Positions 1 through 8,507 of a stretch of 64,000 bases of DNA are shown here, one piece after another. Where the stretch lies: assembly GCA_024500155.1 (NCBI GenBank), contig CM044869.1, positions 29,448,501 to 29,512,500 of the forward strand. Reading direction: 5' to 3'. The notes below the pieces were generated by a model, which did not search any database, was not told the DNA's origin, and was given only the letters and a program-made list of their open reading frames with translations. The first letter of the stretch is position 1. Every line of letters begins with the position of its first letter. The stretch comes from Chenopodium formosanum (taxonomy: Eukaryota; Streptophyta; Magnoliopsida; Caryophyllales; Amaranthaceae). The position numbers and the translations under genes are program-made.

Positions 1-299
1 AATGTGTTCGACTTTCATTTGCTTCATCTAGCCTCTTTGAATGCATTTTACTTTCATTTGATTCAAAAAGCTTTGTTTGAATGTGTTTGACTTTCATTTG
101 ATTCAAAATGCTTGGTTTGAATGTGTTCGACTTTCATTTGCATCAATTAGCCTCTTTGAATGCATTTGACTTTCATTTGATTCAAAAAGCTTTGTTTGAA
201 TGTGTTTGACTTTTATTTGATTCAATTAGCTTTGTTTAAAGCATTTGACTTTCATTTAATCAAAAATGCTTTGTTTAAATGTGTTTGACTTTCTTTTGA

Positions 300-1190
300 T
301 TCAATTAGCTTTGTTGAATGCATTTGACTTTCATTTGATTCAAAAAGCTTTGTTTGAATGTGTTTGACTTTTATTTGATTCAATTAGCTTTGTTGAAAGC
401 ATTTGACTTTCATTTGACTTAAAAAGCTTTTTTTTTTATGTGTTTGACTTTCATTTGATTCAATTAGCTTTATTGAATGTATTTGACTTTCATTTGATAC
501 AAATAACTTTGTTTGAATGTGTTTAACTTTCATTTGATTCAATTAGCTTTGTTGAATGCATTTGATTTTCATTTGATTCAAAAAGCTTTGTTTGAATGTG
601 TTTGACTTTCATTTGATTCAAAATGCTTGGTTTGAATGTGTTCGACTTTCATTTGCATCAATAATCCTCTTTGAATGCATTTGACTTTCATTTGATTCAA
701 AAAGCTTTGTTTGAATGTGTTTGACTTTTATTTGATTCAATTAGCTTTGTTGAAAGCATTTGACTTTTATTTGACTTAAAAAGCTTTTTTTTTTATGTGT
801 TTGACTTTCATTTGATTCAATTAGCTTTATTGAATGTATTTGACTTTCATTTGATTCAAATAACTTTGTTTGAATGTGTTTAACTTTCATTTGATTCAAT
901 TAGCTTTGTTGAATGCATTTGATTTTCATTTGATTCAAAAAGCTTTGTTTGAATGTGTTTGACTTTCATTTGATTCAAAATGCTTGGTTTGAATGTGTTC
1001 GACTTTCATTTGCATCAATAATCCTCTTTGAATGCATTTGACTTTCATTTGATTCAAAAAGCTTTGTTTGAATGTGTTTGACTTTTATTTGATTCAATTA
1101 GCTTTGTTGAAAGCATTTGACTTTCATTTGACTTAAAAAGCTGTTTTTTTTTATGTGTTTGACTTTCATTTGATTCAATTAGCTTTATTG
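300..1190. repeat. 357-bp higher-order satellite unit, about 2.5 copies
   Basis: The diagnostic variant TGTTGAAAGC, followed shortly by a long T-run, starts at 391, 748 and 1105, which is a spacing of exactly 357 bp (nine monomers). Flanking variants such as GCATCAATAATCCTC recur at the same spacing. This is a local higher-order repeat distinct from the 1.1-kb and 2.6-kb units found further right. Confidence 0.8.
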
Positions 1191-2025
1191 AATGCATTTG
1201 ACTTTCATTTGATTCAAATAACTTTGTTTGAATGTGTTTGACTTTCATTTGATTCAAAATGCTTGGTTTGAATGTGTTTGACTTTCATTTGATTCAAAAT
1301 GCTTGGTTTGAATGTGTTTGACTTTCATTTGATTTTATTAGATTCGTTGAATGAATTTGTCATTTATTTTATTCAAAATGCTTTGTTTAAATGTGTTTGA
1401 CTTTTTTTTGATTTAATTAGCTTTGCTGAATGCATTTGACTTTTATTTGATTCAAATAGCTTTGTTTGAATGTGTTTGACTTTCATTTGATTCAATTAGC
1501 TTTGTTGAATGCATGGGATTTTCATTTGATTCAAAAAGCTTTGTTTGAATGTGTTTGACTTTCATTTGATTCAATTAGCTTTGTTGAATGTATTTGAGTT
1601 TCATTTTACTCAAAACTCTTTGTTTGAATGTGTTTGACTTTCATTTGATTCAATTTGCTTTATTTAATGCATTTGACTTTCATTTGATTCAAAAAGCTTT
1701 GATTGAATGTGTTTGACTTTCATTTGATTTAATTAGCTTTGTTGCATGGATTTGACTTTCATTTGATTCAAAATGCTTTGTTTGAATGGGTTTGACTTTC
1801 ATTTGATTCAAAATGCTTTGTTTGAATGTGTTCGACTTTCATTTGCTTCAATTAGCCTCTTTGAATGCATTTTACTTTCATTTGATTCAAAAAGCTTTGT
1901 TTGAATGTGTTTGACTTTCATTTGATTCAGTAACTTTGTTAAATGCATTTGACTTTCAGTTGATTCAAAAAGCTTTGTTTGAATGTGTTTGACTTTCATT
2001 TGATTCAAAATGCTTGGTTTGAATG

Positions 2026-2030
2026 TGTTC
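2026..2030. other. Target-site duplication of element 1, left copy (TGTTC)
   Basis: TGTTC lies immediately before the first LTR base (2031) and recurs immediately after the last LTR base (13342-13346). Joining the flanks restores an uninterrupted satellite monomer. A 5-bp duplication is standard for Ty3/gypsy integration. Confidence 0.9.
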
Positions 2031-2546
2031 TGTCTTGGGTGTTTTTGTCCCTTGGGAGAGTTACAACTCGAAGACTGGTCCTGCTGACTCTGTACCTGCA
2101 AAAACAACGGAGACACCGGTTGGGTGGTGCTCCGCCTCCAACGCTCAAGTTAGTAACTTGAAGGAGAATAAAAAGTGCGGAAATTTAGGTGGGGATCTGC
2201 TTGGATTCCAAGCTCAGGTGTTCTCTGATGAGAGAGAGTAGGATGTAATAAATGATAGTAAATTTCTGAAAATTTTAATTGTCCCCCTATTTTGGGGGAA
2301 TATCTCCCTATTTATAGGGTCCTTGGGAAAGGCGCCCCTTCCTAGGTTATTTTAACCTAGGACTGATGGGCAGCGCCGCCAAATAGCGGATTTTTGGGGG
2401 AATTGGGCCCTTGAAGGCCGCAACTCTAAGGGAATATCTGGAGAGGCCACGTGTCAGCTGGGGATTGGTCAAGGGTGACCTGCCAGCCTCTGACACGTGG
2501 CACCTCCTCATTGGTCCACTTGTCAAGGGTAAAAATACCCCAAACA
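2031..2546 (-). repeat. 3' LTR of element 1
   Basis: Starts TGTCTTGGG and ends CCCCAAACA on the plus strand, with terminal inverted bases TGTYT/AAACA. It is nearly identical to 12827-13341. On the minus strand it carries a CCCTATAAATAGGG TATA box (2308-2317), two GACCAAT boxes, and an inverted pair of ACGTG elements (CCACGTGTCAG at 2447-2457 and CTGACACGTGG at 2490-2500). Confidence 0.93.
2308..2317 (-). promoter_or_regulatory. TATA box in element 1 3' LTR
   Basis: The plus strand reads CTATTTATAG, which is CTATAAATAG on the minus strand, in the orientation that serves gag-pol in the 5' LTR copy. G-box/ABRE-like and CCAAT motifs lie upstream at 2447-2520. In this 3' LTR it could only drive readout into the flanking satellite. 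Confidence 0.7.
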
Positions 2547-2556
2547 TTTGCCCCTC
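2547..2556 (-). other. Polypurine tract of element 1
   Basis: GAGGGGCAAA on the minus strand directly abuts the 3' LTR, as expected for the plus-strand DNA primer of an LTR retrotransposon. The same ten bases abut the 3' LTR of elements 2 and 3. Confidence 0.85.
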
Positions 2557-2590
2557 ACAGGTGGCACGTGGCAAGCCACGTGGCGCCTGT
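2557..2590. promoter_or_regulatory. Palindromic double G-box beside the polypurine tract
   Basis: Two 16-bp arms flank a 2-bp centre: ACAGGTGGCACGTGGC, AA, GCCACGTGGCGCCTGT, with two mismatches. Each arm carries a CACGTGG G-box core, and GACACGTGTC follows. The palindrome starts at the base after the polypurine tract and sits ~85-120 bp upstream of the TATA box of the antisense gene. Equivalent 34-bp palindromes occur at the same place in elements 2 and 3. Confidence 0.75.
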
Positions 2591-2675
2591 GACACGTGTC
2601 AGCCCATGAAGGGTGAACAGTGAAAACAGCTTATTTTTTGACAGTGGTGACGGGGATTCGTGCCGTTTCACCCCC

Positions 2676-2683
2676 TATAAATA
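2676..2683 (+). promoter_or_regulatory. TATA box of the antisense gene, element 1
   Basis: TATAAATA within CCCCCTATAAATAGGGA, followed by a C-run and pyrimidine-rich sequence in which transcription probably starts near 2705-2715. The predicted leader from there to the splice donor near 2880-2884 contains no ATG. Confidence 0.7.
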
Positions 2684-2705
2684 GGGATTTACCCCCCCCC
2701 CCCTC

Positions 2706-3132
2706 CTTCTCCTCTTCACCTTTCACAATCTTGACTTTCTGGAGAGAGAAAAAGAGTTTTCTAGAGAGAGGTGCTCTGATTCCGGTTGCGTTTAAGCAAG
2801 TTCAAGATTTCCGTGTGCTCTTTCGAAGTCACCCGGTCACCGGTTGCTTTGCCGTTTTCAGATTTTTTCAGAACTCAAAGTAAGGTAACCATCCGTTTTC
2901 TTCTTTAAGTTTTCTTCTTTTTCCTTTTTCTTTAGCCTGTATACACTTATTTCCGGCTGTATACATTAACTTTTCAAAAAATAAAATGAACTATCCATTT
3001 GCACACACGGCACTGCCTAGGACGCTCAGCCGGTCACCAGGGACGGCTGAGTCTAGAACCAGGGGTGCCTTGTCTGGAGTTTCTGGAGTGCTTTGCTCAT
3101 CTCTGGCTTCTTCCCTCTCTGTGTCTGTGCAG
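2706..3132 (+). other. Noncoding first exon and 5' intron of the antisense gene, element 1
   Basis: The predicted exon runs from about 2706 to 2880-2884, where CAAAGTAAGGTAACC offers donor GTAAGG or GTAACC. The intron ends at a strong acceptor, a pyrimidine tract then TGTCTGTGCAG at 3132. Elements 2 and 3 have a donor at the aligned place (CTAAAG/GTACCG) and the same CTGTGCAG/GACACAATGG acceptor. The alternative is intron retention with translation from 2986, since that frame is open through the intron's 3' part. Confidence 0.6.
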
Positions 3133-5822
3133 GACACAATGGCTAGAACTAAACAGACGGCTACAAAGCCCAGCAGGCGGCGCACTAGGGAAGTGCCCGC
3201 AAGTGAAGTAGTGAGGGAGGAGGACTATGAGGACACCCCGTCTACCTCCAGCAACAACGACTCAAGGGGAGACGGTGAGGAAACCGCCTCCTCTTCAGAC
3301 CGAAGTAACTCAGTTGAAGAAGCGGCTGAGGAGCAGGAAGGATCCGGGGCGGAGGGAGAGAACCTTGCTGAGGCTTATCGCCAAACAACAAAGAAAGAAG
3401 CAAACCCGGATCCTACTAAAACCCGGATGAAGCCTGGGGACAGGGCCCTTCTTGAAAGTAGCTTTGAGGCTTTCAAACAACTACACCCCTTTGGGGAAGA
3501 TTGGGACATCATGGTCCCTCCGGCTGATGCTGTTTTAGCCTGGGGGGATGACATTGACAATGCAGACAATTACTCTGTCTGCTATGAGGCGGTAATAGAA
3601 GCCGGCCTCCGCTTTCTCCTTCATAGAGGCATCCGGAAGATTCTGAAGGGATATGACTTGGGAGTGTGGCAATTAACGCCTAACTCTTGGGTCAATATCC
3701 TTAGCTATATCGCCGCCTTCGAGCTCCAGGACAATGAGCCCAGCTTCACCGCCTTTGCCCATATGCACTACCTCAAGAGTGCCCCAGGCGGATATGGAGC
3801 GTGGTACACTATTTCCACGCTTCCGGAATATTTGATGACCTTGGACAAAGTGTCCAAGTGGGGAGGTTGGAAAGATAAATGGTACTTGGTCTCTTCCCCT
3901 CAAATGAGGATAAACAAGATTCTCCGGCGCTATAACAAAGAGCCGGCTTTGGTGGGCCAGAAGTGTGTACGCCCAGCTCTTACTACCAAAGCCCGGGAGC
4001 AAATAATAGAGCCGGAGCTCTTCAAGACAACAACTGAGCCCTTGGGGGATGGGACTCACATAGTTGTTCCAAGAAACTGGATCCCCCACCCGAATTTCTT
4101 TGCGGATGAGAGATTCTTGTCCGCCTGCGGGTTGAGCCCTATGTTTCCAAAGGGTAGATACACTCACCCACCCGGCGGTCTTCCGTCTGCAATTTAAATT
4201 TCATTGCTTTGAACTTTCTCTTGCTCTAACTCTTTTATGTTTTTATGCAGAGGAAGCAAGGAAAATGGTCGATCCGGCTAAGACCCCTAAAAAATCTGCG
4301 GCTCTGCTCCGCAAAGAGAATATTTTGGCCAAGAAGGCCAACATTGAGGCCAAGGAGGCCAAAAAAGGAGGGGTAAGATAATTCCAACTTCCCTTGAAAT
4401 TTTCCAAGTTCTTTTGATTCCGGATGACTTATGGTTTCCTCGTGTTTTTACAGGCTTCAACAGGCATCCTCCCCCGTTCCATGACAAAGGTCTTAAAAAG
4501 ACCTGGGGATGAAAACCTTCAAAAACCGGCTGCTAAAACCGGGAGGAAGGCAACCCCAACGGCCTCTGGCGTTAACGCCAAAGGTTTCCCTACAACCGGG
4601 GGAAAGGGCCCCGAAGCCATGGCAACTCTGAGTGAAAACTCAGAGAAATCAAGGAAAAAGCCGGATGCTCATGAAGCATCGAAGGATGGCGAGCCATCCA
4701 GGGCTGCAGGTGGTGCTGCAGCCGCAGAGGAGGAGCCGGCGAGGGTCGACTCCAAAGGTAAAATTGAAATTCCTTGGCCGCTTGACTTTATGCGCGTCAA
4801 GACTATGACTGACCCTTTCGGGGGGTCTGTAAGTAGCCGGCAAAGAATGAATGCCAAATACGCTGCTAGCCTCTCACCAAGTCCTTCTTATGCTGCAGAT
4901 GCTACTTCTGCCCCGGACCTGGCGGGGTTTGGCAAACGGATGGTGAGAATTCTCACTCAGTCGGAGAAGAACTCCATACCCAACCGCCACGAGGTCGACT
5001 TCGACCAGATTCTGGGGCAGCTGGCGGAGGTAAGTGAAACTTGCCCCTCATCTTTTTCATTTCTTTTCATTTCATTTTGTCTTTCGATTTTGCTGAGTGT
5101 TTAGATTCCCGGATGACCTTGCTCAGGTTATGGTCCGGGTGGATGGGCTCCGGTTGCCTTTCCGGAAGAAGCAAGAAGAGGTAACTGATGCCAAGAGAAG
5201 GGCTCAAGCCAATCTCAACTCTGCTGAATATGCCTATATAAATTTTGATGTTGAGATTAAAGCCCTCGAGTTGAAACAGGAGGAGCTGGTCAGGACTTTG
5301 ACGGCTGCTAATGATGAAGCCAACAACAAGATCAGCGACTTGGAGCTAAAGCTGAAAACTGCCGGCTCCAACCTCAAGGCCTTGGAGGGGGCTGATCAGG
5401 AGAACACTGCCCTAAGGGCAGAAAAGTCCCGGCTGACTGCTGAGCTTGCTACTCTGAAGGGCAAGCATGCTGAGGAGCTCGAAGCTGAGCAGGCCCGGCT
5501 CATCAAAGAGAATGAGCGGGACAACGAGATCCGCCTCCGATACGCTTGGGGGCTTCTCTATCCTGAAGTAGACTTTGAAGTCTACAAGCTAAGGTACAAC
5601 TACGCCACTGAGGTGTACGATGCCAAGGTTCTCCAAGATCCTGCTCCGGCTCGCTTCAAGGAATGGGCCCTGGAAAACGGTGCTGAGGTTTCGGACACAA
5701 AGGAGCCGGACCTGGACGAGATTATAAAGGAAGTGAACAAGGACCGCCAGCCTGAAGAGGCTGTGGTTCCGGATGATGTTCCTTCAACGACTCCAGCCCA
5801 GCCGGAACAACCAGCAGCATAG
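2986..5822 (+). CDS. Antisense (additional) ORF protein of element 1, spliced and intact
   Basis: A spliced gene opposite to gag-pol. Coding exons are 2986 or 3139-4153, 4251-4372, 4454-5029 and 5127-5822. All joins keep frame, giving 802 aa from 3139 or 853 aa from 2986. I prefer 3139: it follows a conserved acceptor, its context ACAATGGC is the plant ideal, and the first exon has no ATG. The short form starts M-ARTKQTATK, a match to the histone H3 tail. Then come an acidic Ser/Glu region (~28-80), a globular domain (~100-340) resembling the Pfam family Transposase_28 (putative gypsy-type transposon), a Lys-rich stretch (~339-379), a Pro/Ala/Lys-rich linker, and a C-terminal coiled coil (~585-700). 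Additional antisense ORFs are known in Tat elements; their function is unknown. Family assignment is by recognition, not search. Confidence 0.82.
3139..4153 (+). CDS. Antisense gene, main coding exon (H3-like tail plus globular domain)
   Basis: From the preferred ATG, residues 1-338. Residues 2-10 read ARTKQTATK. Conserved landmarks shared with elements 2 and 3 are the LHPFG/VHPLG segment, VPPAD, CYEA-EAGLRF, GYDLGVWQLTPNSW, MHYL-S-PGGY-AWYT, TLDKVSK, PRNWIP and a final C/YGL. The exon ends ATGTTTCCAAAGG before GTAGAT. The element 2 and 3 exons end at the aligned base before GTATGC, which supports the splice site. Confidence 0.78.
4251..4372 (+). CDS. Antisense gene, small Lys-rich exon
   Basis: A 122-bp exon between acceptor TTTTTATGCAG and donor GGG/GTAAGAT. 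It completes the split Glu codon and adds 40 codons rich in Lys and Ala (KTPKKSAALLRKEN and following). The basic clusters could act as a nuclear localisation signal. The aligned exon in element 2 is 17523-17626. Confidence 0.72.
4454..5029 (+). CDS. Antisense gene, linker exon
   Basis: 192 codons in phase 0, bounded by TTTTTACAG and GAG/GTAAGTG. Low-complexity Lys/Pro/Ala/Thr-rich sequence is followed by a conserved segment near the end (I-N-F/VDFDQIL-LAEV; in element 2 IETFNLERILSLLAEV). An internal GTAAGT...TGCTGCAG pair (4829-4898) looks like an optional intron, but removing its 70 bp would break the frame. Confidence 0.7.
5127..5822 (+). CDS. Antisense gene, C-terminal coiled-coil exon
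   Basis: 231 codons after acceptor CTTGCTCAG. It contains a long heptad-rich helix (KLKTAGSNLKALEG, ENTALRAEKSRLTAELATLK, AEELEAEQARL), then a conserved R/AWGLLYPEVDFEVY-like segment (element 2: AWAALYPNKDYGVW) and an acidic, Pro-rich tail ending in TAG at 5820-5822. The coiled coil suggests oligomerisation, by inference only. Confidence 0.75.
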   Translation, partial: VMVRVDGLRLPFRKKQEEVTDAKRRAQANLNSAEYAYINFDVEIKALELKQEELVRTLTAANDEANNKISDLELKLKTAGSNLKALEGADQENTALRAEKSRLTAELATLKGKHAEELEAEQARLIKENERDNEIRLRYAWGLLYPEVDFEVYKLRYNYATEVYDAKVLQDPAPARFKEWALENGAEVSDTKEPDLDEIIKEVNKDRQPEEAVVPDDVPSTTPAQPEQPAA

Positions 5823-5976
5823 CTCCCCTACTTCTCTGCGGCAGTATGCCAACCTTTTGCTTTTCCGGCCTGCGTGCCGAGTAATTATGTAGCCTTTCCC
5901 AATATTCTCTGTACACCGGATGTTGATCCGGCTAACAATGATTCCTGGCCTTGGGCCAATTTATTTGATGAAGTAT

Positions 5977-5991
5977 ACCGACTCAGTCGGT
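5977..5991 (+). promoter_or_regulatory. Short GC hairpin followed by T-run
   Basis: ACCGACT-C-AGTCGGT, then TTTT. Element 2 has ACCGACT-G-AGTCGGT then TTTT at 19204. Only the unpaired centre base differs. The role is unknown; it lies in the predicted 3' UTR of the antisense gene. Confidence 0.55.
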
Positions 5992-6129
5992 TTTTCTTAT
6001 ACTTGCACAATTTTTCAATTTTTCAATTTTTTCACTTTTGCATATATACTCAATATATATACTTGTGAATTTGTCTTATCTTATGAAAAGCATGCGGCAG
6101 GTACAAATCCGGCTGTCCTTGCCCCTGGG

Positions 6130-6257
6130 CGGCTGTGTGGTTGGTTTAATCTGAAAAAGGATTGATTGCCTTGGAAACTTCTCATGCTTCAAAGAGTATG
6201 GGATGTTTGTAAGGCAATCAATCACAATAGTGATTGCCCCAAACCAAGTACACAGCC
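6130..6257. other. Conserved ~128-nt hairpin in the convergent region, element 1
   Basis: The outer arms CGGCTGTGTGGTTGGTTT (6130-6147) and AAACCAAGTACACAGCCG (6240-6257) pair except at two central positions, one of them a possible wobble. The inner arms GATTGATTGCCTT (6160-6172) and AAGGCAATCAATC (6211-6223) pair perfectly. Element 2 keeps the fold with a compensatory change (19357-19484). Confidence 0.7.
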
Positions 6258-6850
6258 GGACAAATGACAGACATACAACCTCTGCCCCAGTCGGTATCAA
6301 ACCGCCTGGGTATTCTTTATAGCCATTACGCAAAAAAGGGTTTGCCCTAATAGTGCGCAACTTGGAGAAAATTTAACTAAGTAAAAACTTATGATGGTAC
6401 TCCGGCTGATACTGGTAGGCAGCCGGAGCATGTACAACCAAATATTCCTTAGTAGAAATAACACAGTCAGACAGCTATGAGTTGGTTGTTTTGACCACTC
6501 AATCTTTGCCGCCTGCATGGGTATGTAGAACAAGCAAGGTGGCTGTTCTCTGCGACGATTGCACCCGGAGGGGTGTCGCCGGACGCCTATATCCATATTG
6601 GGATAGACGAATTTGTGAAAATGGACAACCATCTGGCCCTTGGCCTCAGGTCTTATTGTAGACCGGCTGATAGCCACTAAACGGTTTTGTGCTTAGCTTA
6701 AGAATCCGGCTGTTAGCCTCTTGTCTTTATGGACTTTTGATTTCATATACTAAGTATCAAACTTAGTTATCTGGCCATTGGCCTCAGGCTATTCATTTGT
6801 TACTGAACCTTTCATCATTAGTATGAGTAAACCCAGACGGATAAAAAGAC

Positions 6851-6856
6851 AATAAA
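6851..6856 (+). terminator. Candidate polyadenylation signal of the antisense gene, element 1
   Basis: AATAAA on the plus strand, just before the convergent pol stop codon. Element 2 has AATAAA at the equivalent place (19991-19996). Plant poly(A) signals are degenerate, so this is tentative. Confidence 0.4.
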
Positions 6857-8504
6857 TGAAACAAAAAGCATCTCTCATTAATACTTGTGACAAAAAACTT
6901 TACATTACTCAGAAGTAGTACTTTTTTAAGTTGTCTACATTCCAAGTTCTAGGAAGGCGTCTACCGTCTGGGGTTTCCAGGCGGTATGTGCCGTCCCTAA
7001 CTTCTTCATAGATCCGGTAGGGGCCTTCCCAATTAGGAGTTAGCTTTCCAAGCTCATTGGCCCTACCGGTTGCCTCCATTTTCCGTAACACAAAATCGTC
7101 CACTTTCAAAGGACGTTTGTGCACTCTTTTGTTGTAGGCTCGCGTCATTCTCGGACGGTATATCTCATGTCGTAGGGCAGCATTGCCCCTACGTTCCGGG
7201 AGGGAGTCCAATGCCAGCCGCATGGCCTCCCAATTTGCCTCTTCATCATAGAGCATCACTTTGAGCGTAGGCTCATAGTGTTCAATGGGTAAAACGGCTT
7301 CAGCCCCGTATACCATGAGAAACGGGGTTTCTCCGGTTGATCCCTTGGCAGTTGTCCGGATGGCCCAAAGAACATGAATTAACTCTTCAGCCCAAAGACC
7401 ACCGGCTCTTTCAATTTTCTTTTTTATGCCGTCTGAGATGAGTTTGTTGAATGCCTCAACCTGACCATTTGCTTGAGGACGGCCGACTGAGGCAAAGTAA
7501 CTTGAGATACCCTGATCTCCTAACCAAATCTTGAGCTGAGGCGTCTCAAACTTAGGGCCATTGTCAAATACCATAGACATAGGTACCCCAAACCGGGTGA
7601 TAATATTCTTCCACATGAAAGAGATGACATCCTTTGTCTTGATATTCTTGACTGCCTCTGCCTCCACCCATTTGGTGAAGTAATCCACAGCCACCAAGAT
7701 ATAGCGCTTCCCGCCTGGAGCAGGCGTATAAGGACCCAATATGTCCATGCCCCACTTAGCAAACGGGACTGGGCTGTGGATTGCCGTCAGAGCAGTAGCC
7801 GGGCGATGTATTAGCTTGCCAAACCTCTGGCATTTATCACATTTCTTCACAAATTCCTTGGCGTCTGCCTCAAGAGTAGGCAAAAAATAATGCCGCCTGG
7901 CTCTGACGGCTAGGGACTTGCCGCCTATGTGGGAGGCGCAAAATCCCGCATGCAGCTCTTCGAGTACCTCCTTCCCCTTTTCTGGGGTAACACATTTCAA
8001 CAAGGGCTTGAGAAATCCAGCCTTGAAGAGTTCTCCGTTCCTCAACTCGAAGTTTGCTGCTCTCTTTTTCATGACGGCTGCTTCCTGAGGTGAATCAGGG
8101 AGCGTGCCGTCTGCAAGATACGCCCGGATGCCATCCATCCAAGTAGAACTTCGATCCAGAATTCCAATGGGCTCTTCATAAATACTTCTTTTTTCAAGAA
8201 CTTCCCAAAAGACTGACCGAGGCGTATCATGGCAGGCGGATGATGCCAGTTTTGACAGTGCATCCGTCGGGTGGTTATCTGACTGGAGCACTTGATTCAG
8301 TGTGAATTCCTGAAGGGTCCCGGCCTCATCTTTGACAGCCTGAAGATATTTGATCATTGCCGGATGGGTCGCTTCATAAGTGCCCTCATACTGGCTAACA
8401 ACCAACTGAGAATCAGAATGGGCGTCAATCTTTGTTGCCCCTGCTGCCTTACACATACGGATTCCGGCTAGCAAGGCTTCATACTCCGCCTCGTTATTCG
8501 AGGC

Positions 8505-8507
8505 CTA
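8505..8507 (-). other. Nonsense mutation in pol between RNase H halves, element 1
   Basis: TAG where element 2 reads CAG (FKFQASNNEAEYEA context). This is a C-to-T transition in a CHG context and it splits the archaeal-type RNase H. Confidence 0.8.

Larger units (their letters stand above)
1..2030. repeat. 39/40-bp satellite array, left block
   Basis: Tandem AT-rich monomers of 39-40 bp on the plus strand. Each reads TTTGAATGTGTTTGAC, then TTTCATTTGATTCA, then either AAAAGCTTTG or ATTAGCTTTG. The two monomer types often alternate as a ~79-bp dimer. The block continues after element 1 at 13342, because element 1 inserted into it. Short open frames on either strand encode peptides with the repeat period and are not genes. 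I see no other feature here. Confidence 0.97.
5823..6908. other. Convergent noncoding region between antisense gene and pol, element 1
   Basis: A ~1.09-kb stretch with no credible gene, lying between the ends of two convergent transcription units. It is conserved in element 2 at 18994-20057. It holds a CTGCGGCAGTATGCCA motif just after the stop, a short palindrome with a T-run (5977-5991), a long hairpin (6130-6257), a 35-bp block identical to element 2 (6554-6588), and a plus-strand AATAAA at 6851 that could end the antisense transcript 52 bp before the pol stop codon. Confidence 0.75.

Noticed and set aside
1054..1257. Recurrent ~67-residue ORFs on the minus strand (KVKHIQTKLFESNESQMH type) here and at 34781, 35693, 51058, 52048, 55369 and 57583
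   Set aside because: They are satellite monomers read in an open frame: the peptide repeats with the DNA period, shifts with each monomer indel and has no start or splice context. They are by-products, not genes.
2636..2705. Small ORFs around 2411-2883 as host genes
   Set aside because: They lie across the LTR, polypurine tract and antisense promoter/leader, are not conserved in elements 2 and 3, and have no domain.
4829..4898. Extra intron in the linker exon of the antisense gene (GTAAGT...TGCTGCAG)
   Set aside because: Removal of 70 bp would shift the frame and create early termination, and no matching donor is clear in element 2.
5977..5991. Resemblance of the ACCGACT-AGTCGGT hairpin to the tail of a Cas9 guide scaffold
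   Set aside because: A short GC stem with a T-run is a chance likeness; nothing else in the context supports it.
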